DNA of 64,000 nt from NCBI GenBank assembly GCA_965372405.1, contig CBDVCE010000009.1, forward strand, positions 29,153 to 93,152, in the 5' to 3' direction. Shown one piece after another: positions 25,309 to 33,580 of this stretch. A program made the position numbers and the translations under genes. Positions within the stretch are counted from its first letter, which is position 1. The number at the start of each line of letters is the position of its first letter. The notes under the pieces were generated by a model that saw nothing but the letters and a program-made list of their open reading frames with translations, made no database searches and was not told where the DNA came from. Source of the stretch: Sunxiuqinia sp965372405 (GTDB taxonomy: Bacteria > Bacteroidota > Bacteroidia > Bacteroidales > Prolixibacteraceae).

Positions 25309-26246
25309 CAAAAGCATTAACTCGTACTGATTTCAATTTCCCAAAACAAAAAAGTGTTTACCATGGTAAAGTTCGCGATGTTTATAACATTGATGATGAA
25401 TATTTGGTGATGATTGTTAGCGACCGTATTTCTGCATTTGATGTAGTTTTACCTGAAGGAATCCCATTTAAAGGGCAGGTGTTAAACCAGATTGCTGCAA
25501 AGTTTCTGGATGCAACAAGCGACATCGTTCCAAACTGGAAAATTGCGACTCCAGACCCTAATGTTACTATTGGACATTACTGTGAGCCATTCAAGGTTGA
25601 AATGGTTATTCGCGGCTACTTAACTGGCCATGCATGGCGTGAGTACCGCGATGGCAAACGCATGTTATGTGGTGTTCCAATGCCCGATGGAATGATTGAG
25701 AATCAGAAATTCGAAAAACCTATTCTAACTCCAACAACAAAAGCAGACTTTGGTCATGATGAAGATATTTCAAGAGAAGAAATTTTCTCACAAGGAATCG
25801 TAAGTCAGGATGAATATGAAATGCTTGAAGATTACACTCGTAAAATTTTCCAACGCGGAACTGAAATTGCTGCTGAGAAAGGATTAATACTTGTTGACAC
25901 CAAATATGAATTCGGCAAGAAAGATGGTAAGATTTACCTGATTGACGAAATTCACACTCCAGATTCTAGCCGTTACTTTTATGCCAAAGGATATGAAGAG
26001 CGTCAGAAAAAAGGTGAAAAGCAAAAACAGCTTTCTAAAGAATTTGTGCGTCAGTGGTTAATCGAGAATGGATTTCAGGGAAAAGACGGACAACAGATTC
26101 CTGAAATGGATGAAGCTTTTGTTGTTTCAGTATCTGAGCGCTACATTGAGCTTTTTGAAAATATAACAGGTGATACTTTTGTGAAGTCTGACTTAAGCGA
26201 CATTAATAAACGAATTGAAGAGAACGTCCAAAACTGGATGAAATAA
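25305..26246 (+). CDS. purC: Phosphoribosylaminoimidazole-succinocarboxamide synthase
   Basis: This 313-residue SAICAR synthetase joins CAIR and aspartate with ATP in purine synthesis. Typical blocks are KVRDVYNIDDEYLVMIVSDR, ISAFDVVLP, EMVIRGYLTGHAW, TPTTKADFGHDEDIS and LVDTKYEFGKKDGKIYLIDE followed by HTPDSSR. It is the longer (about 310-residue) form seen in Bacteroidota, with a C-terminal extension after the substrate site. It is translationally coupled to phoH (ATGA) and followed by a strong terminator. Confidence 0.96.
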   Translation: MTKALTRTDFNFPKQKSVYHGKVRDVYNIDDEYLVMIVSDRISAFDVVLPEGIPFKGQVLNQIAAKFLDATSDIVPNWKIATPDPNVTIGHYCEPFKVEMVIRGYLTGHAWREYRDGKRMLCGVPMPDGMIENQKFEKPILTPTTKADFGHDEDISREEIFSQGIVSQDEYEMLEDYTRKIFQRGTEIAAEKGLILVDTKYEFGKKDGKIYLIDEIHTPDSSRYFYAKGYEERQKKGEKQKQLSKEFVRQWLIENGFQGKDGQQIPEMDEAFVVSVSERYIELFENITGDTFVKSDLSDINKRIEENVQNWMK

Positions 26247-26270
26247 AAGCTACATCTTAAAAACAGATAA

Positions 26271-26296
26271 AATCCCGGCTTTGCCGGGATTCTTTT
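26271..26296 (+). terminator. Rho-independent terminator after purC
   Basis: AATCCCGGC (26271-26279) and GCCGGGATT (26283-26291) form a perfect 9-base-pair stem with a 3-base loop, followed by CTTTT. It lies 24 bases after the purC stop. Confidence 0.9.
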
Positions 26297-26307
26297 AACC
26301 GATCAAT

Positions 26308-26817
26308 ATGAAATATTTGGCAATATTATTCTTCCTTTTTATTTGTGTCACATCTTTTGGGCAAGATCGAGAAAGCTCAACATTGGTGAAAATTGGTCAG
26401 CAAATCCCTTCGTTCTCGTTTAATGCTGAAAATGATGATTCACAATCAATTGAAAGCTTTAAAGGCAAAGTAGTAATGATCAACTTTTTTGCAACCTGGT
26501 GTGGCCCGTGTTTAAAAGAACTGCCATATGTGCAAACTGAAATCTTCGATAAATACAAGGATGATTCAAATTTCAAACTACTTATTTTTGGGAGAGAACA
26601 CAGCCAGAATGAAGTTGAAAAATTCAAAAAACTAAAAGGGTATTCTTTCCCAATATATGGAGATCCAGGAAGAAAAATCTATTCAAAATTTGCCAGCAAC
26701 TTTATTCCTCGAAATTTTGTAGTTGATAAAACTGGAAAGATAATTTATAGTTCCATTGGGTTTAACGACAAGGATTTTAGCGAACTTAAAAAGCTTATTG
26801 CACAGGAATTAAAGTAG
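26308..26817 (+). CDS. TlpA/ResA-like periplasmic thioredoxin
   Basis: This 169-residue protein has a signal peptide (residues 1-19, ending SFGQ) and an AhpC/TSA-type thioredoxin domain with WCGPC at residues 64-68 after the strand KVVMINFFAT. The FIPRNFVVDKTGKI segment near residue 130 contains the cis-proline. It probably acts as a thiol-disulfide reductase in the periplasm. It is a single gene after the purC terminator, and its stop codon directly abuts the stop of the opposite gene at 26818. Confidence 0.88.
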   Translation: MKYLAILFFLFICVTSFGQDRESSTLVKIGQQIPSFSFNAENDDSQSIESFKGKVVMINFFATWCGPCLKELPYVQTEIFDKYKDDSNFKLLIFGREHSQNEVEKFKKLKGYSFPIYGDPGRKIYSKFASNFIPRNFVVDKTGKIIYSSIGFNDKDFSELKKLIAQELK

Positions 26818-27870
26818 CTAACTATTTTCAAGAACTGCCAACTCTTTAAAAGTATCGACGGCAGATCTCCTTAACTGTCTCTTAATCATCACATTTAATA
26901 CACACATCCATTTTCTCTTTAACTGAAAAGAGTTTTCAATGGTAAGTTCTGTTTTATTCCCTTTTTTTCTAAAAATATAGAAAGTCAATACTTCTTTAAA
27001 AAACTTAAAGTCATTTAAGCGTTCAGCATAAATAATTTCTCCATTTTTCTCAATTCGCCCAACACTCTCAATATTCAATCGATTGTTACCTATTACACAG
27101 GTATGAAAATTACCGGATTTCACAAGATCCTCATCTTCGGGAGTCAGTATTTCCCTAACACGTTTACTCCAGCTTAATCTTTTTTCAAAATCGGTAACCA
27201 TTTCATACAAATATGAAATATCCATATTGAATAGCTGACTCGATGAAACCTTTACGTTTCCCATATGGTTCGGCAGCACAATCTTCCGTTTCTGCTTTTC
27301 CAACATTTCTTCTAACGAAATGAATTCATATGCAATATCACCGTAATTTTCATAATTCGATGAAAGGGATTCGACCTTAACTCCCTCCTTTAGATTTACA
27401 TTTTTGAATGATTCTTTTGTCCAGAGCAAATATTCCTTTTCTGAAACATCATTCTTAAGAAGCCTGTGAACCAAAATAACAGATTTCCCATGTAGTTTAT
27501 TATGATTTTTTATTTTGATATGCTCAAGCTCTCCAACATGAACAACAAACTTCAAACTCAGATTTATTGCGGTACTACATGCGCCGCATCTGCAAATTCG
27601 CTCATATTCATACTGCTGAAGATATTGATGAAAGAGTGAAAAGGTTTTTTCAGATTGTCTGCAGATCTCCTCAAAGGCAGGAACTTCCTCAAACTTATAA
27701 AACAACACAGCATCTCCTTCAACTTCAGAAACCGATAGCTTCAGTTCATCCGAATCAATAATCAGTTCAAGTAAATCTGAGACAATATGACGACTGTGCT
27801 TAATTTCTGTGTCAGTAACAAAACTGGTAAAACCACTAATATCAGGAATAAACAAAAGCGAATTCTTCAT
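26818..27870 (-). CDS. DUF2652 protein: nucleotidyl-cyclase-like domain plus SRPBCC domain
   Basis: This 350-residue protein opens FIPDISGFTSF. With D10 and, 43 residues on, D53 in VEGDAVLFY, it keeps the two metal-binding aspartates and spacing of class III nucleotidyl cyclases, and VVHVGE near residue 113 resembles their conserved HxGE strand. A CRCGAC cysteine cluster (about 93-98) interrupts the domain. From about residue 205 a second domain resembles SRPBCC/polyketide-cyclase folds (MVTDFEKRLSWSKRVREI; RLNDFKFFKEVLTFYIF). Cyclase activity is not established for DUF2652. It lies 54 bases downstream of a Cache histidine kinase gene in the same direction. Confidence 0.8.
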   Translation of the reverse strand: MKNSLLFIPDISGFTSFVTDTEIKHSRHIVSDLLELIIDSDELKLSVSEVEGDAVLFYKFEEVPAFEEICRQSEKTFSLFHQYLQQYEYERICRCGACSTAINLSLKFVVHVGELEHIKIKNHNKLHGKSVILVHRLLKNDVSEKEYLLWTKESFKNVNLKEGVKVESLSSNYENYGDIAYEFISLEEMLEKQKRKIVLPNHMGNVKVSSSQLFNMDISYLYEMVTDFEKRLSWSKRVREILTPEDEDLVKSGNFHTCVIGNNRLNIESVGRIEKNGEIIYAERLNDFKFFKEVLTFYIFRKKGNKTELTIENSFQLKRKWMCVLNVMIKRQLRRSAVDTFKELAVLENS

Positions 27871-27924
27871 TTTTTCAGGAATTGGTATAATTCTAACAAT
27901 GAAATCAAAAGATGGTTGAAAGCT

Positions 27925-29946
27925 TTAAGCAGGTATGAAGAAGAAAAATTCAGATCCTTTGCCCTGTTTTGAACGAACCCCAATCTCACCTCCAAGATGC
28001 TTGACTATATTTTCTGAAATTGCAAGTCCCAGCCCGGTACCTCCATAGTTTTTCTTGGAATCGACATTTGATTGCACAAACCGATAAAAGATATTCTCCA
28101 GATCTTCAGCAGGAATTCCAATTCCTGTATCCTTAACACGGAAGTAAATTTTGTTTCTATACTTAGATACAGCAAGAGTAACAGAACCCCGTTGCGTAAA
28201 TTTCATAGCGTTACCAATCAAATTATCAATCACTTGTTTCAATCTAAATTCATCAGTATTACACAAGTAATTAACAGGAAGTTTAATACTTACTTCAAAG
28301 CGAATTTGATTCTCTACTCTTTTTGAAACAACTTCTTTGTAATGTTTCTCAATTCCTTTAACAAATTTATCAAGACTAAACTTTTTCTTCTTAAAAGACA
28401 TCTGTTCTGACTCAATCTTTGAAACATCAATAATGTCATTTATAAGCTCTAATAAATGCTCTCCATTATCAATTATAATCTGTGAAAATTCATCTTTATT
28501 CTCCTGCGATAATTCTGAGTCAGTCATTAAACTTGAGAAACCTAAAATTGCATTCATAGGCGTACGAATCTCATGACTCATATTTGCAAGAAATGCAGTT
28601 TTTAAACGATCTGATTCCGTTGCACGCTTTTGTTCTTTCACTAATTGCATATAGACTTTCTCACGCTCTACAATCATCTCGTTCGCAATAATCCCCATTT
28701 GCTTAAATTCCTCAAAATGAAGTTTCTTAACATCTATGGTTTCATATCTTCCTTTTCCTATTCTAAAGAAATTAGTAAAATGTAGAAAGTCGTCAGAATA
28801 CCTGCTATTAAAGCGATAAACCAACCAGTATTCAAGGGCTAATATTGCAATAAAAATAAGAAAGATATGTAGCAAGTTTCTCAATAATGATTTCTTCATT
28901 CTAACCAACTGGGCATCCAAAACCACATCAATCTCATCAACATAAAAACCTGCACCGACCAACCAATTGCACGACTCAAATTTTTTCACGAAAGAAATCT
29001 TAGGTACTGCCTCGCCACCTTCAATCTTTTCCCATAAATAACTAAAATAGCCACCACCATCTAATGAATTAGCGGCTTCAAGCTGAAGTTCAAAAATGCT
29101 ATTTTTTATTGAATCTGTCCCATCATGAAAATTAAAGTTTCCTTGATAAAGCTTTCCATCCAAAACTATTGGATCACCATCAGTCTCATTTAAAAAGATA
29201 TAACCACCATGCCTAAACCTTACAGAACTAACTTTTTGTGCTATCTCTAACTTAAAATCCTCATAATAATCCTCCAAATATCCCTTATAACCAAAATACC
29301 AATTAAAGTGTCCAAACTTTTTCACAAAGGTGACTTTGTGGTTTGGAGTGCCATCAATAATCCAAGGAGAATCAACTTCATAGGAAATGCATTCCTCATT
29401 TTTCTTTTGCAAAGACTCAATTTCTTTCTTTACAACCAGATTGCCATTAATGTCTTTTAAGTTAAGAAGGTTTACTCCCTTATTTGATTCACGACCATGG
29501 TAATAAACTCCATATCCATCAAGAGTATTAATAAAGAACTTTGAATATTTCTCTTGGCTTTGCTGAGAAGATATCGCATGTATAATTAATTCTTTTAACT
29601 GACGGTTAGTCATTTTGCCTTTGTACTGATTGTACAATTTATCAGCAAGATTAAATACAGATAACACTTCTTTTTTGAACTGTTCCTTAATACGCAAATC
29701 AAACTGCTCTTTTTGGTCAGCAATGTAATCTACCTCATTCTGAATTAGTGCCCTAATAAAATATTTCTGTTCATTTAAATAATTCTCACGCTGCTCAGAT
29801 CTGATTTTATAAAAAATGACCACCTCATTGATACTAAAGGTCACAGCAACGATCAAGGTCGTAATAAGGGTGAAGAAGATTACAATACGCCGAACATAAT
29901 TAGAAACGTTATTGTATTTTGATTGGAATTTTAACCTATTGCTCAT
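27925..29946 (-). CDS. Membrane histidine kinase with Cache-type sensor
   Basis: This 673-residue protein has a first transmembrane helix (about 20-45) and a long periplasmic region (about 46-350) with two Cache-like modules, each ending in a WYFGYKGY- or WLVGAGFYVDE-type strand. A second helix (about 353-378) and a linker lead to HisKA with the phospho-acceptor H458 in ANMSHEIRTPMNAILGF. The HATPase domain (about 550-673) has DTGIGIPAEDLENIF and the GGTGLGLAIS motif. There is no receiver or DNA-binding domain, and no response regulator is adjacent. The partner may be elsewhere, or signalling may involve the DUF2652 protein encoded next. Confidence 0.9.
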   Translation of the reverse strand: MSNRLKFQSKYNNVSNYVRRIVIFFTLITTLIVAVTFSINEVVIFYKIRSEQRENYLNEQKYFIRALIQNEVDYIADQKEQFDLRIKEQFKKEVLSVFNLADKLYNQYKGKMTNRQLKELIIHAISSQQSQEKYSKFFINTLDGYGVYYHGRESNKGVNLLNLKDINGNLVVKKEIESLQKKNEECISYEVDSPWIIDGTPNHKVTFVKKFGHFNWYFGYKGYLEDYYEDFKLEIAQKVSSVRFRHGGYIFLNETDGDPIVLDGKLYQGNFNFHDGTDSIKNSIFELQLEAANSLDGGGYFSYLWEKIEGGEAVPKISFVKKFESCNWLVGAGFYVDEIDVVLDAQLVRMKKSLLRNLLHIFLIFIAILALEYWLVYRFNSRYSDDFLHFTNFFRIGKGRYETIDVKKLHFEEFKQMGIIANEMIVEREKVYMQLVKEQKRATESDRLKTAFLANMSHEIRTPMNAILGFSSLMTDSELSQENKDEFSQIIIDNGEHLLELINDIIDVSKIESEQMSFKKKKFSLDKFVKGIEKHYKEVVSKRVENQIRFEVSIKLPVNYLCNTDEFRLKQVIDNLIGNAMKFTQRGSVTLAVSKYRNKIYFRVKDTGIGIPAEDLENIFYRFVQSNVDSKKNYGGTGLGLAISENIVKHLGGEIGVRSKQGKGSEFFFFIPA

Positions 29947-30318
29947 TTGCAGTAATTACTTTGATGCTTAAAAATAATACATTTAAGAAACCGAACTCAT
30001 TTTTTACTACTTAATTATCAAAATATTTTTCAACCATTTATAATTGCAGAACATATGCCCAAACAATTATGAATTAAATTGCATGAAAAATTGTCAGTAA
30101 TTTCTACACAGGCATTATTTCACAGACACTCCAACATACTTTAAAATCTGGATAAACGCTTACATACATCCCCAGCTCACTTATTGAGCCATATTTTAAA
30201 ACACTTACTGTTAAAACTTGTTAAACATTACAAATGAATTAAAAATCGAAAAACACTGGCACTTTTTATGCGTTAGATTTGCACTATTCAAAATGAATTA
30301 AGTATAAATACGAATATT
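29947..30318. other. 372-base divergent intergenic region before htrA
   Basis: No gene is visible. Near htrA it holds two overlapping promoter candidates on the plus strand. TGGCAC-N5-ATGC at 30257-30271 differs from the sigma-54 -24/-12 consensus at one conserved base. TAGATTTG at 30274-30281 matches the -7 box TAnnTTTG but lacks a good -33 TTTG. The rest is AT-rich and featureless to my reading. Confidence 0.4.
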
Positions 30319-31767
30319 ATGAAGAATTTGAAGAAAGTAAGCTTAACTGTTTTCGTAGCACTTGTAAGTGCATTTGTGGCTGTATGGGCATATACCAATT
30401 TTTTTGATAAACCTGAATATGTTACTATAGAACAGAGTCAGGCAATGAAATATGCAAATTTGCCTTCCGCTCCACAAGGAGATGCCCCCGACCTAACATT
30501 TGCTGCTGAACGTACAGTACATGGAGTGGTACATGTGAAAGTAAAAACTGAAGTTACCGCATCACACAATAATCCATTTTTTGAATGGTTTTATGGCGAT
30601 CGCTATCAACAACAACAACAAGAACCAAGAATGAGAGAAGGTGCAGGTTCTGGAGTTATTCTTACTGAAGATGGATACATTGTAACCAACAACCATGTAA
30701 TTGATAACTCAGACGAGATTGTAGTTGTTTTAAATGACAAACGGGAGTTTGAAGCAAAACTGATAGGAACCGACCCAACAACTGACATTGCCTTAATAAA
30801 AGTTGACGAAGAAGATTTACCGTACATTAAAATTGGAAATTCTGACGCTTTAAAACTTGGAGAGTGGGTGCTGGCAGTTGGAAATCCATTTAATCTAACA
30901 TCAACAGTTACCGCAGGAATTGTAAGTGCCAAAAGTAGAAACATAGGCATTAACCGGGCCGATATGAGCATTGAAGCTTTTATACAAACTGATGCTGCCG
31001 TTAATCCAGGAAACAGTGGCGGTGCTCTTGTTAATATGAATGGAGAGCTGATTGGCATAAATACAGCGATTGCTTCAAGAACCGGATCTTATACCGGATA
31101 TTCATTTGCCGTGCCTTCCTCAATTGTTCAAAAAGTAGTTGCAGATTTAAAAGAATTCGGACAAGTACAGCGTGCTTTGCTTGGGGTTAGAATTGGCGAT
31201 GTTAATGCTCAAGTTGCGGAAGAATACAATCTTGATAAAATTGAAGGAGTTTTTATTGGAGGAGTAGGAGAAAACAGCGCTGCAAAAGAAGCAGGAATTG
31301 AACCGGAGGATGTTATAATAAGCATAGATGGAGTTATAGTAAACTCTACAGCAGAGCTTCAGGAACAAATTGGACAGAAGCGTCCGGGAGATAATGTAAA
31401 AGTTTTAGTAAAAAGAGACAATAAACCGAAACAATTTAACGTAACCCTCCGTAACATGCACGGAGATACAGAAATCATTACTGCCAACGATAATGAATAT
31501 CTTGGCGCAATGTTTGAGAAAACAACAGAAGATCAGAAATATCGCCTACGTATAAGCCATGGAATTCAAATATCCAAATTGAATAAAGGAAAATTGAAAG
31601 AAGCTGGACTTAAGGAAGGTTTTATCGTCACCCACATTAATAAAGAAAAAGTGGATGAGCTTAACGACATGATGCGTGTTGTTAAAAATGCCAAAGGTGG
31701 TATTCTTATTGAGGGAATTTATCCAAATGGAGAGCTTTCATACTATGTTTTTGGTCTTGATAGGTAG
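30319..31767 (+). CDS. htrA: Periplasmic Do/DegP-type serine protease
   Basis: This 482-residue HtrA protease has a signal/anchor helix (about residues 7-27), a trypsin-like domain with catalytic triad H126 (NNHVID), D156 (TTDIALI) and S233 (NPGNSGGAL), and two PDZ domains (about 280-375 and 390-480). A glutamine-rich stretch at 97-101 sits in the LA loop. It degrades or refolds damaged envelope proteins. It is followed by the primary sigma factor gene without an obvious terminator, though rpoD has its own promoter. Confidence 0.93.
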   Translation: MKNLKKVSLTVFVALVSAFVAVWAYTNFFDKPEYVTIEQSQAMKYANLPSAPQGDAPDLTFAAERTVHGVVHVKVKTEVTASHNNPFFEWFYGDRYQQQQQEPRMREGAGSGVILTEDGYIVTNNHVIDNSDEIVVVLNDKREFEAKLIGTDPTTDIALIKVDEEDLPYIKIGNSDALKLGEWVLAVGNPFNLTSTVTAGIVSAKSRNIGINRADMSIEAFIQTDAAVNPGNSGGALVNMNGELIGINTAIASRTGSYTGYSFAVPSSIVQKVVADLKEFGQVQRALLGVRIGDVNAQVAEEYNLDKIEGVFIGGVGENSAAKEAGIEPEDVIISIDGVIVNSTAELQEQIGQKRPGDNVKVLVKRDNKPKQFNVTLRNMHGDTEIITANDNEYLGAMFEKTTEDQKYRLRISHGIQISKLNKGKLKEAGLKEGFIVTHINKEKVDELNDMMRVVKNAKGGILIEGIYPNGELSYYVFGLDR

Positions 31768-31825
31768 CTAATGTTTTTTTAAAATTAACAATTATCTACC
31801 AAAAGCGTAACGAACAGCTTTTCTA

Positions 31826-31857
31826 TTTGAATTATTGACTATTAAAGTCTATATTTG
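31826..31857 (+). promoter_or_regulatory. Bacteroidota-type promoter of the primary sigma gene
   Basis: TTTG at 31826-31829 and TATATTTG at 31850-31857, spaced by 20 bases, match the sigma-ABfr consensus in both boxes. Transcription should begin near 31864, so the coding start is the ATG at 31880 and not an in-frame ATG at 31835. Confidence 0.8.
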
Positions 31858-31879
31858 CACGGCTTTTTTTAAAGGGTTT

Positions 31880-32740
31880 ATGAGACAATTAAAGATTACA
31901 AAATCGATTACCAACCGTGAGAGTGCGTCACTTGACAAGTACTTGCAAGAGATTGGAAAAGAAGAACTTATCACAGTTGAGGAAGAAGTTGAATTAGCAC
32001 AGCGGATCAAAAAAGGCGATCAGGCTGCTTTGGAGAAATTGACCAGAGCAAACCTTCGTTTTGTTGTTTCTGTTGCTAAGCAGTACCAAAATCAAGGACT
32101 GAGTTTACCGGATTTAATTAATGAAGGAAATCTTGGTTTGATTAAAGCTGCTGAAAAATTCGACGAAACACGTGGGTTTAAATTTATTTCCTACGCAGTA
32201 TGGTGGATTCGTCAATCCATCCTTCAAGCTTTGGCTGAACAATCGCGTATTGTTCGATTACCGCTTAACCAAGTTGGTTCTTTAAATAAGATCAACAAAG
32301 CGTTTTCGAAATTCGAACAAGAGCATGAACGAAAGCCATCACCTGAAGAACTTGCTGAGGCATTGGAATTACCAGCAGAAAAGGTTGCTGACACATTGCG
32401 TGTCTCAGGCCGCCATATTTCTGTTGATGCCCCATTTGTTGAAGGCGAAGACAACAGCCTCCTTGACGTTCTTGTAAACAATGACTCCCCAATTGCTGAC
32501 CGCAGTTTGATGATGGAGTCACTTGCACGTGAAATCGAGCGAGCCCTTGCGACCCTTACGGAGAGAGAAAGTGACATCATTAGGATGTTCTTTGGAATTG
32601 GCTGCCAGGAGATGACCCTGGAAGAAATTGGAGAAAGATTCGGGCTGACCCGCGAAAGGGTACGGCAGATAAAAGAAAAAGCTATCCGCAGATTGCGGCA
32701 CACATCTAGAAGTAAGTTGTTAAAAACTTACCTTGGCTAG
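31880..32740 (+). CDS. rpoD: Primary RNA polymerase sigma factor (short Bacteroidota type)
   Basis: This 286-residue sigma-70 factor starts MRQLKITKSITNRES, the usual N-terminus of the primary sigma of this phylum, which lacks region 1.1 and the long non-conserved region. Region 1.2 (SLDKYLQEIGKEELIT), region 2 (DLINEGNLGLIKAAEKFDE, then FKFISYAVWWIRQSI), region 3 and region 4 (EEIGERFGLTRERVRQIKEKA) are all present. It directs RNA polymerase to TTTG/TAnnTTTG promoters such as its own at 31826-31857. A clear terminator follows. Confidence 0.96.
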   Translation: MRQLKITKSITNRESASLDKYLQEIGKEELITVEEEVELAQRIKKGDQAALEKLTRANLRFVVSVAKQYQNQGLSLPDLINEGNLGLIKAAEKFDETRGFKFISYAVWWIRQSILQALAEQSRIVRLPLNQVGSLNKINKAFSKFEQEHERKPSPEELAEALELPAEKVADTLRVSGRHISVDAPFVEGEDNSLLDVLVNNDSPIADRSLMMESLAREIERALATLTERESDIIRMFFGIGCQEMTLEEIGERFGLTRERVRQIKEKAIRRLRHTSRSKLLKTYLG

Positions 32741-32750
32741 AAAGATTTTT

Positions 32751-32775
32751 AACCGCCCCACGAGGCGGTTTTTTT
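32751..32775 (+). terminator. Rho-independent terminator after rpoD
   Basis: AACCGCC (32751-32757) pairs with GGCGGTT (32764-32770) around a 6-base loop, followed by a run of T residues. It begins 10 bases past the rpoD stop. Confidence 0.92.
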
Positions 32776-32941
32776 ATGCCTTATAAGTTTGTTGCATTTC
32801 TAAAACACCATTGCGGAATTCAGGGAAGGTTGTCCATATTTCTTAATTACAATCTTTTAATTCATCACATTCAATGCTGCAATCAAAACCTTTTTCAATT
32901 GCACATTTTCTTATGCTACATCTTTTCACATTTGGGCTTAA

Positions 32942-33101
32942 TACCAAAAACATATTAAAATGAGCGATAAAAATCGTCTCTTTTTCCCTTCTTCTTTGTC
33001 AAAAAACAATTACGTAGCTATGGCTATGAAAGGATTTTTAGCCTCGAATAAGAAAAAAATAATTCAATTTCATAATCAATCATTTTAACATGCATTTGGT
33101 A
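32942..33101. mobile_element. 160-bp MITE-like element, copy 1
   Basis: The element starts TACCAAA and ends TTTGGTA. The terminal inverted repeats extend about 22 bases with three mismatches. It is flanked by TAA on both sides (32939-32941 and 33102-33104), as expected for a 3-base target duplication. A second copy at 62871-63030 differs at only three positions. An internal hairpin GAGCGAT-N4-ATCGTCTC is visible. It has no transposase, so it would have to be moved in trans. Its right end has entered the gene at 33024-33395 and supplies that gene's last 25 codons. Confidence 0.8.
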
Positions 33102-33395
33102 TAACTCTTTCCCATCAGTTTTACACCTATTACAAAATACAAGTTCCGGAGAATAACTAATTCCATATTTCTCCTCTAAACGCCAGGCTTTAAAAGCTTC
33201 TTTCTTTAGCGCTTCATCTTCTGACTTACCAGCCACAAACATTTTACAGTCTTCAGGGCATTTGTAGCCACAATAATTTAATTCTTTGGGATTCGGTTTT
33301 TCATCACCTGCAAAAGCAAATGCCCCGGCACCAGTTAACAACAAACAGCAAGCTGATCCTTTCTTTAGAAATTCCCGTCGTTTAATTGAGTTCAT
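33024..33395 (-). CDS. Tat-signal cysteine-rich protein (DUF3795-like), truncated by a MITE
   Basis: This 123-residue protein begins with a Tat-type signal (KRREFLKKGSACCLLLTGAG). A cysteine-rich domain follows: YCGYKCPEDCKMF at residues 41-53, then AFKAWRLEEKYGISY and FCNRCKTDGK to about residue 96. These pieces match the front of DUF3795-like zinc-ribbon proteins, which normally continue with more CxxC motifs. From residue 99 on, all codons lie inside the MITE at 32942-33101, so the native C-terminus is lost and replaced by a 25-residue tail. The product may be non-functional. Confidence 0.65.
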   Translation of the reverse strand: MNSIKRREFLKKGSACCLLLTGAGAFAFAGDEKPNPKELNYCGYKCPEDCKMFVAGKSEDEALKKEAFKAWRLEEKYGISYSPELVFCNRCKTDGKELYQMHVKMIDYEIELFFSYSRLKILS

Positions 33396-33511
33396 GGTTT
33401 TTGGTTTTTAGTGAGTGTATGCAATTTAATAAAGTGTGATTTCAGAAGCTAGTCAAAACATGATCAATTAAAACTTAATTCAACGAATGACTTATAATCA
33501 AGACAGTTCAC

Positions 33512-33540
33512 AAAAAAAACACCCGTAAAAATTACGAGTG
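33512..33540 (-). terminator. Rho-independent terminator after htpG
   Basis: On the minus strand CACTCGTAA pairs with TTACGGGTG (33520-33540) in a 9-base-pair stem with one G-U pair, followed by eight U residues (33512-33519). It lies 40 bases past the htpG stop. Confidence 0.88.
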
Positions 33541-33580
33541 CTTCATGATATATTCTTTTAAGAGAATTAGCTCAAATCAA

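Noticed and set aside
32776..32958. A 60-codon plus-strand frame after the rpoD terminator.
   Set aside because: It has no family resemblance, lies after a strong terminator and runs into the MITE.
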